Source: DASXRA01 sp036502575 (lineage in GTDB: Bacteria; Actinomycetota; Actinomycetes; Mycobacteriales; Jatrophihabitantaceae). From it: 64,000 nucleotides of DNA. How positions within the stretch are numbered: position 1 is the first letter of the stretch; every line of letters starts with the position of its first letter. The stretch is taken from positions 1 to 64,000 of the forward strand of contig DASXYL010000061.1 of NCBI GenBank assembly GCA_036502575.1, given 5' to 3'. Under the pieces are notes generated by a model that saw only the letters and a program-made list of their open reading frames with translations, was not told where the DNA came from and searched no databases. This document shows, one piece after another, positions 58,700-64,000 of the stretch. A program made the position numbers and the translations under genes.

Positions 58700-59406
58700 C
58701 ACATCGCTCCGGTCTGGCTATCGGTGCCGCTGTCCTTCATCGCAAGGGCGACGACGAGTGGCCAGCTGGTCTGGACCGTTGTGGTGATCCGTTCGGCCAG
58801 GCCGAGCGCGTTACCCTCGCGGGTTTGGATGAGGACCCATCCGAGCAGGGCAACGAAGATCACGGTCACAGCAACTGAGCTGTAGGCGCTCAAGACCAGC
58901 GGCCGCGGTGCCGTGCGCCGGGCAACGAAGGCCGGCCATATTGCGATGGTGGCGGCGCCGAGCGCGGTCCAGGCCAGGTGTTGCGGGGTGGAGCCGTGGA
59001 CCGGCTCCGGCGACGCAGCGATGCCGATAGCTGACACGCCGGCGACGACGAGCAGGATGCGAGCCGATGGCGAGACCGCGGTCAATCCCGAGGCGGTGAT
59101 GAGATGACAGCCGCCGGCCAGGAAGACGGCACCGGTCATGATCCATCGGTCGCTTGCGGCGTACCCGGCCAGCACGCTCATGGTCTGTCGGATCGGGCTG
59201 TAAGAGGCTGGTTGGCGCGCGTCGGCGATCAGCCACGCCCCGACCAGCAGGACCGGCGACAGGCCTGCGGAGACGATTGTCCAGCCCGGAACCGCCTGGC
59301 GGGCCGTTACCGACTGCTGAGCGGACCTCGCCCTCAGCCGCGCCCGCCACGTGGCGCTGCCACCGAGCGCGGGCGCCGCGAACCTATCCGGCTGGGCCGT
59401 GGTCAT
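58699..59406 (-). CDS. DUF998 membrane protein (235 aa)
   Basis: Six hydrophobic helices with the DUF998 features SYSPIRQTMSVLAGYAASDR after helix 1 and EPVHGSTPQHLAWTALGAAT (with the conserved HxxP/H loop) in the middle. Function unknown. The ATG at 59406 has GGCGGGATC upstream and follows a Met-rich start; an in-frame extension to 59469 lacks support. It is upstream of and coupled to the DUF3040 gene, and follows the patatin gene on the same strand at 94 bases. Confidence 0.82.
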   Translation of the reverse strand: MTTAQPDRFAAPALGGSATWRARLRARSAQQSVTARQAVPGWTIVSAGLSPVLLVGAWLIADARQPASYSPIRQTMSVLAGYAASDRWIMTGAVFLAGGCHLITASGLTAVSPSARILLVVAGVSAIGIAASPEPVHGSTPQHLAWTALGAATIAIWPAFVARRTAPRPLVLSAYSSVAVTVIFVALLGWVLIQTREGNALGLAERITTTVQTSWPLVVALAMKDSGTDSQTGAM

Positions 59407-59499
59407 CAGACCGATCCCGCCGGCGAATGCGTTGCGTCCACCTCGCGGCCGGATGTTTCCGGGGCGCACATTTCAGGCTGGTTGCCCATGACCGACCCC

Positions 59500-60399
59500 T
59501 CAGTTGGCGCCGACGACGTGGTGTGCCGCGAGCTCGGCCGGCGCCGTGTCCGTTCGCGCGTCGGCGCCGGCTCGCAGCATGTGCCCGGCCAGCCAGTCGG
59601 TGGCGAGTCGGTAGCCCTCGTCGATCAGCCGTGTCGTGTCGCGGAAGTCGACGACGTTCGCGACCCGGCTACGTGGTGCGGGGAACGTGTGCACCGGCCC
59701 AAAGGCGGCCGCCATGTCGCGCCGAGCGGCCGAGTCGAGAATCTGGCTGAGCGCGTGATAGGCCTGTGGAAACGGTCCACGTGGCGGCTGCGTGTCGTCC
59801 CAGATGGCGGCCGGCAGGACATAGGTAACAGTCGCGCCGAGAGCTTCGGCCTGCAGTACGGGAACGTCTGCGGCCACACCGCCGTCGACGAGCAGACGTT
59901 GCCCGACCTCGACCGGGCGGTAGAGGCCGGGTAACGCGCAGGAGGCCAGTAGCGCCGGTACGGTCTCGCCGTCGGAAAGGACGACCGCCTGCCCGGTAGC
60001 CAGTTCGGTCGCCACGACGTGCGCCGGGATGGACGTCTCGCTCAACGTGCGGGCTGCCGCGACGCTCTCGAGCAGGACGCGCAGCGCGGCATCGGCGACG
60101 AGCGCGTCTCCCTTGCCGGTGACCGCGGCGAGCAGTGTGCGCAGCGAGAACGGGGCGACATCGCGGCGACGTAGCGATACCCACAGGGCCTCGAGCCGAT
60201 CGAGACCGTCCGGGCTCGGATCGCTCGCGAAAGCGACAGCATTGAGGGCCCCGGCCGACGAGCCGACAACCAGGTCCGGCATCAAGCCCGCCTCACTCGC
60301 CGCCCACAGCATGCCCACCTGAGGTGCGGTGAGGCTGCCACCGCCCTGGAAGACGAACGCGACGCCGCCGGTCGATCTGAGATTGTCGGAGAGGGCCAC
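59500..60399 (-). CDS. Patatin-like phospholipase (299 aa)
   Basis: All patatin catalytic features are present: oxyanion GGG (19-21, FVFQGGGSLTAPQVG), nucleophile GSSAG with Ser48 (VVGSSAGALNAVAF), and the dyad Asp172 in LLVDGGVAADVP. The enzyme cleaves acyl groups from phospholipids or related lipids. GTG 60399 has GAGGAG eight bases upstream, so it is preferred to the TTG at 60420. It is divergent from the TetR gene at 60629. No signal peptide was found. Confidence 0.92.
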   Translation of the reverse strand: MALSDNLRSTGGVAFVFQGGGSLTAPQVGMLWAASEAGLMPDLVVGSSAGALNAVAFASDPSPDGLDRLEALWVSLRRRDVAPFSLRTLLAAVTGKGDALVADAALRVLLESVAAARTLSETSIPAHVVATELATGQAVVLSDGETVPALLASCALPGLYRPVEVGQRLLVDGGVAADVPVLQAEALGATVTYVLPAAIWDDTQPPRGPFPQAYHALSQILDSAARRDMAAAFGPVHTFPAPRSRVANVVDFRDTTRLIDEGYRLATDWLAGHMLRAGADARTDTAPAELAAHHVVGAN

Positions 60400-60418
60400 C
60401 AGATCTCCTCGGTAATAC

Positions 60419-60468
60419 AACCGGTCAGGGTTATCCGCTTCTCAAGAACGTATCAATAACCGGTCAGG
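60419..60468. promoter_or_regulatory. Direct repeat AACCGGTCAGG upstream of patatin gene
   Basis: AACCGGTCAGG is found at 60419-60429 and again at 60458-60468, with 39 bases between starts, about 20-70 bases upstream of the patatin start. Regulation of the patatin gene is likely; which regulator acts is unknown. Confidence 0.4.
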
Positions 60469-60592
60469 ACTGTCCGGAACTGGCTGCTAGGCCACAGTTC
60501 CACGTCTAGGGGAATACCGGCGACTCCCGATATGACGCGCCCGACAGCAGCATCCAGGTCATCCGCGTTCGAGGCTGACCTCGAGGAAATCC

Positions 60593-60608
60593 CGGATATG
60601 GCTATCCG
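60593..60608. promoter_or_regulatory. Palindrome at TetR promoter
   Basis: CGGATA-TGGC-TATCCG is a 16-base dyad with six-base arms, directly before a -10-like TACAGT (60615-60620) and 20-35 bases before the TetR start. It is a likely autoregulatory site. Confidence 0.5.
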
Positions 60609-60628
60609 ATTCGGCTACAGTGCTGCTT

Positions 60629-61282
60629 GTGGCCACGACATCAGCCGAAACGGAACGCTGTCTGCGCAGCGATGCCCGGGTGAACCGGGACCGCATCCTC
60701 GCCGCAGCCGCGCAGGCCTTCGCCGACGACGGACTCAGCGTCAGCCTGATCGAGATCGCCCGCCGCGCCGGCGTCGGCAACGCCACCCTGCACCGCAACT
60801 TCACCAAGGAACAGCTGGTCGAGGAACTGTTCCAGGACTGGTACACCCATCGGCTAGCTGTCGCCGAGCGAGCGTTGGCCGACCCCGATCCGTGGCACGG
60901 TCTGGTCAGCTTCCTCGAAGACGTCCTCGCCACCTGCCACCACGCCATCGGCGCGTTGTTCGCGATCCGCCCGGACTGGCGAGAACGACTCCACGCTCTG
61001 ATGACCGACCTGCTCACCCGCGCCCAGGACAGCGGCACCGCACGGTCGGACCTGACCGCCGACGACGTCACCCTCGTGCTGCTCGGCGTCGCCCGAACGA
61101 TGACCATCACCGGCCAGGCCTCACCCGAACTCTGGCGACGCCACCTGGCCATCGTCACGGACGGCCTGAAAGCCCAGCACACACAACGCCTCCCCGGCCT
61201 ACCGCCCTCCCCCGACCAGCTCGACAGCGACCTCCGCGCCTGGAGCTGCCACGCCCTGCGCTACGGCGACGTCCTGCCGTAG
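60629..61282 (+). CDS. TetR/AcrR-family regulator (217 aa)
   Basis: An HTH with NRDRILAAAAQAFADDGLSV, IEIARRAGVGNATLHRNFTK at the N-terminus and a C-terminal ligand domain that fits the TetR fold. There is no clear ribosome site. TACAGT at 60615-60620 lies about eight bases before GTG 60629, so a leaderless start there is favoured; GTG 60620 is in frame. It converges on the FUSC gene and is divergent from the patatin gene. Either could be a target. Confidence 0.88.
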   Translation: MATTSAETERCLRSDARVNRDRILAAAAQAFADDGLSVSLIEIARRAGVGNATLHRNFTKEQLVEELFQDWYTHRLAVAERALADPDPWHGLVSFLEDVLATCHHAIGALFAIRPDWRERLHALMTDLLTRAQDSGTARSDLTADDVTLVLLGVARTMTITGQASPELWRRHLAIVTDGLKAQHTQRLPGLPPSPDQLDSDLRAWSCHALRYGDVLP

Positions 61283-61301
61283 CGGGTCGGGGTCTATCTC
61301 G

Positions 61302-63719
61302 CTAGCGGTGTTTCCGGCGGACTACGGGCGTCCGGTCAGGTATTTGGGGTCCGTCGGTGTCGAGGGCGTGCACGGTGAGGCCGAATGATTGGGCGAGGGT
61401 GGCCATTGCACCGTCGAGTAGTTGGAAGTCCCGCAGCGCGAGTTGTGGCGGTGCGAGGTAATCGCTGTCCTCGAGGCGGGTTGCGACTTGGTCGAACCGG
61501 GCGGCGGCTCGCACGTAGGTCCGCCGGGTTGCGTGGGTGTCTTGTAGGTGTGCGATCAGTTCACCCACCGAGACCGTGAGCAGCCGGGTGGCCTGGTCGA
61601 GTTCGTGACGGGCTGGTGGAGTCAGTTGGACGCTGGCCGCGGTGTCGGTGAGCAGGTTTCGGGCGTAGTGGCGGGCGGCGGTGGCGGTCTGCAGGAGTCG
61701 TTCACGCTTGCTGTCAGCCGCATTGGTGAAGGGGATGCGCAGCGGGAGCAGGGTGGTGACCAGGGTCTGGTAGTCGCCGTCCAGTCGCCGTATCCCGGCC
61801 CGGAGATCGAGGTCAGAGCCGGGGTCGGTGATGCGGAGTACCGCCTGCTCCGCTACCTCAACGAGCGCCTGTAGGTACTGACGCCCAGCGACCCGCGCCA
61901 CTCGCCCGGTACGCAGGGGCAGCACGCACATCACCGTCACCGCGGTCACCGCGGCACCCAGTGCCGTCTCCTCCAGCCGCAGCGCCAGCAACGAGTTGGT
62001 GAACTCGTCGAGCTGCACGTAGAGCTGGGACACCATGACGGTGATGCCGATGACCATGAACGCGTAGCTGATCCGCGTCAGATACAGGCCGAAGAACAGC
62101 GCCACGAGGATGACCGCGATCGCTATGTCGGTGCGGTCACCGACCAGGTGTGCGCCGAGTGCTCCGAGCAGGACCCCGACCACCGTTCCGGCGACCCGGA
62201 AGAATCCTTTGCGGAGTTGTTCGCCGGCGTTATTGGCGCCCATGAACGTGACGAACGCGGCGAGCACCGCCCAGTAGAACCGGCGCCCGGACAGCGCGTC
62301 ACCCAGCAGGAGCGCCGCGGTGACCGCGACGCTCATCTGGATCGCGACCCGCGAATAGGGCGCGAGCCTGACCCGGTCCCACATCCGCAGCCGATCTCGC
62401 GGCCGGCCGCGGGGCGGCGGCCCGGCCTCGAGCGAGGCGGCCGCGCTGACCATCGCCGAGCCCGGAAGCCATCCGCCGAGCAACGAGACAGCGGGAGCAA
62501 AGGCCTCGACGGCTTCCTCCGAAGTAGCGGCCGAACTCGCCTCAAAGCGCTCAGCGCGCCAGGTCTGGACGGCCTCGGTGAAGCCGAGCACCGAGACTGC
62601 GAACCGGTGCAGCACGATGTGCGCATCCCGATCCAGCGCCTGCCCGGTTGACTGCCTACGCAGCCGGGCGAGGAGTTCGTGCCCGGCGACTTCGGCGCGC
62701 AGCACGTCCAGTCGGCCGATCGCAGCCAAGGCCTCGCGCACCAGTCCACGTAGCTCGGCCGGCAGAGGGAGATCGGCGAGCCGCCCGGCGAAGCGGGACA
62801 GGTTCGTCAGCGCGAGTTCGGAGTCGAACAGCCGCTGATGCACCAGGGTCGCTGACCAGCCGGCGGGCAGCGAACCCGGGTGACCCAACTGGGCGTCGAT
62901 CATCAACGCGGCCTCGTTCAGCCGGATCAGGCGCCGGTGCAGACGACGCGATGCCCGCGAAGCGTTCGCCGGCTCGTCGAGCAGGTCCAGCGCTGCGTTG
63001 GCAACCTCGCGGGCCCGCACCGCATACGAGTGGCGCATCCGCCGCAGTGCCGCCCGCCGGCCCGGATAGAACAGGGTGAACTGGGCCGCGATGGCGACCA
63101 CCACACCGATCACGATCTCCGTGCTCAGCCACCCGAGATCGGCGAGGTGAACTGCTCCGTGGAGGAAGAATCCGAAGAAGTCGCCGATGAACAGCACCAT
63201 GCCGCCCACGAACCCGCGTGGTCCGAACCGGCGACAGTACGCACCGATCGCGAGCACCACGACGAAGGAGGCGAGCGCGAATCCTCGGTACGGCGCCAAG
63301 GCCAGGCCCAATGCCAGACCGGCAATCATCGGCACCGGCATCAACGCGAAACTTTCCAATTGCGCCCGCGGCGTGGCGAACATCGCGGCACTGAAACTGG
63401 CGATCATCCCCACGATCGAGCCCAACAAGATTGCGATCACCAGCACGCCGTGATGCTGCGCGGCGATGGCCGCGGCCTGCGCCGGCGGCAACACCGCACC
63501 GCGCGTATCGATCTGCAGCGCGTGCGTCCAGCCCACGAACAGCCATTCCGCCAGCATCGCCACGGCGATCGTGGCCACCGCCTGCAACGCCGTGAGCAGC
63601 CGGGTCAGGCCCGGATCGGACCCCAGCAGCCGGTCCACCCATTCCGGAGGCACCCGACGCACCACCGAACCCTGCCCAGCAACGACCGGCTCGGTCCGGG
63701 CAGCAGTATCAACACTCAT
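61302..63719 (-). CDS. FUSC-family membrane protein (805 aa)
   Basis: Two blocks of about five to six hydrophobic helices are separated and followed by long helical cytoplasmic parts. The second block carries FUSC-like sequence GRRFYWAVLAAFVTFMGANN, EQLRKGFFRVAGTVVGVLLG and LYLTRISYAFMVIGITVMVS. The family includes aromatic-acid exporters and YccS/AaeB-type proteins. The ATG at 63719 has GGGAC upstream; a TTG at 63728 is less likely. It converges on the TetR gene. Substrate unknown. Confidence 0.88.
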   Translation of the reverse strand: MSVDTAARTEPVVAGQGSVVRRVPPEWVDRLLGSDPGLTRLLTALQAVATIAVAMLAEWLFVGWTHALQIDTRGAVLPPAQAAAIAAQHHGVLVIAILLGSIVGMIASFSAAMFATPRAQLESFALMPVPMIAGLALGLALAPYRGFALASFVVVLAIGAYCRRFGPRGFVGGMVLFIGDFFGFFLHGAVHLADLGWLSTEIVIGVVVAIAAQFTLFYPGRRAALRRMRHSYAVRAREVANAALDLLDEPANASRASRRLHRRLIRLNEAALMIDAQLGHPGSLPAGWSATLVHQRLFDSELALTNLSRFAGRLADLPLPAELRGLVREALAAIGRLDVLRAEVAGHELLARLRRQSTGQALDRDAHIVLHRFAVSVLGFTEAVQTWRAERFEASSAATSEEAVEAFAPAVSLLGGWLPGSAMVSAAASLEAGPPPRGRPRDRLRMWDRVRLAPYSRVAIQMSVAVTAALLLGDALSGRRFYWAVLAAFVTFMGANNAGEQLRKGFFRVAGTVVGVLLGALGAHLVGDRTDIAIAVILVALFFGLYLTRISYAFMVIGITVMVSQLYVQLDEFTNSLLALRLEETALGAAVTAVTVMCVLPLRTGRVARVAGRQYLQALVEVAEQAVLRITDPGSDLDLRAGIRRLDGDYQTLVTTLLPLRIPFTNAADSKRERLLQTATAARHYARNLLTDTAASVQLTPPARHELDQATRLLTVSVGELIAHLQDTHATRRTYVRAAARFDQVATRLEDSDYLAPPQLALRDFQLLDGAMATLAQSFGLTVHALDTDGPQIPDRTPVVRRKHR

Positions 63720-64000
63720 ACGTCCCAACTCACGATCTTGTTGTCAGGTCAGGTCACTTCAACCCCGGTCGGCGGTTGACCGAGCGGGTGAGACGTCAAC
63801 GTGCCCACGGAAACCACCGGGCCGAGCCCGGCTGACAGCGGCGCAAACCTCGGCTCGACGAGGTGCCGCGTGGACATTGTTTGGATGCTACCAACCAACC
63901 TAATGGCACCACGCTCCTTAGGGCATAGGGCGCTTGGGCCGGCCAGAGGAGCCGTGGCGAGTCGCTACGCGCGGTGCTGGCGGCGGCGGGCATCAGGGCC
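63720..64000. other. Terminal intergenic stretch without recognisable gene
   Basis: The 281 bases upstream of the FUSC start hold its promoter region and no recognisable gene. A frame open to the right edge reads ESLRAVLAAAGIRA but has no supported start, and a stop lies just before it. A gene beginning beyond the edge cannot be excluded. Confidence 0.35.

Noticed and set aside
63796..63993. Leftward frame near the right edge as a possible gene
   Set aside because: No ribosome site, no recognisable family, and composition like shadow frames.
1..64000. CRISPR array, IS element, prophage or tRNA
   Set aside because: No regularly spaced repeats, transposase or integrase sequence, or cloverleaf-like stretch was noticed on either strand; a dedicated search was not possible.

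Overview
The window is high-GC DNA from an actinomycete. The evidence is a mycothiol-dependent formaldehyde dehydrogenase, an MptB-type mannosyltransferase, an F420-type LLM oxidoreductase, a SARP/AfsR regulator, and typically actinobacterial families (DUF1206, DUF3040, DUF4389, COG4705). Many genes start with GTG and many adjacent genes overlap by four bases (ATGA/GTGA). No rRNA, tRNA, IS element, phage gene or CRISPR array was seen. The genus cannot be named from the sequence.

Layout. 0-3 kb: start of a metallo-beta-lactamase-fold gene, a conserved hypothetical gene, a CYTH-CHAD protein and a thioesterase. 3-16 kb: regulator/target pairs (TetR-MFS, XRE/MmyB-hydrolase, MarR-MFS-isochorismatase), a RibD-type reductase and a broken relative, a secreted TAP-type peptidase and a large SARP-NB-ARC-TPR regulator. 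16-21 kb: a broken NmrA gene, two SnoaL-like genes facing an HxlR regulator, mycothiol formaldehyde dehydrogenase, an SDR remnant and a lipoprotein. 21-31 kb: a BlaI-M56 protease-MptB operon, DedA, a two-component system, two COG4705 membrane proteins, a PAP2 phosphatase and a phosphoesterase. 30.5-37.3 kb: a four-gene lipoprotein/ABC exporter operon lying between a leftward histidine kinase and a leftward response regulator. 37-42 kb: two more PAP2 phosphatases, DUF1206, phospholipase D and a broken ABC-F gene. 42-47 kb: RibD-type reductase/HxlR pair, a dialkylglycine-decarboxylase-like aminotransferase, an SDR and an SMP-30 hydrolase. 47.6-52.8 kb: an acyl-CoA catabolic cluster (LLM, enoyl-CoA hydratase, SDR, acyl-CoA dehydrogenase, quinone oxidoreductase). 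53-64 kb: a thioredoxin-like/VKOR disulfide pair, a decayed S53 peptidase, gluconokinase-gluconate permease, small membrane proteins, a patatin, and a TetR regulator next to a FUSC protein.

Two themes stand out. First, envelope and lipid functions are dense: MptB, DedA, three PAP2 phosphatases, a PF04185 phosphoesterase, PLD, patatin, an ABC exporter with lipoprotein, and FUSC. Second, there are at least five broken genes (RibD-like, NmrA, SDR, ABC-F, S53). Most carry out-of-frame internal deletions with recognisable sequence on both sides. There is also an SDR tail fragment and an HxlR gene without a usable start codon. This suggests ongoing gene decay by deletion. Clear dyads precede the TetR/MFS, MarR/MFS, BlaI and SnoaL/HxlR units.
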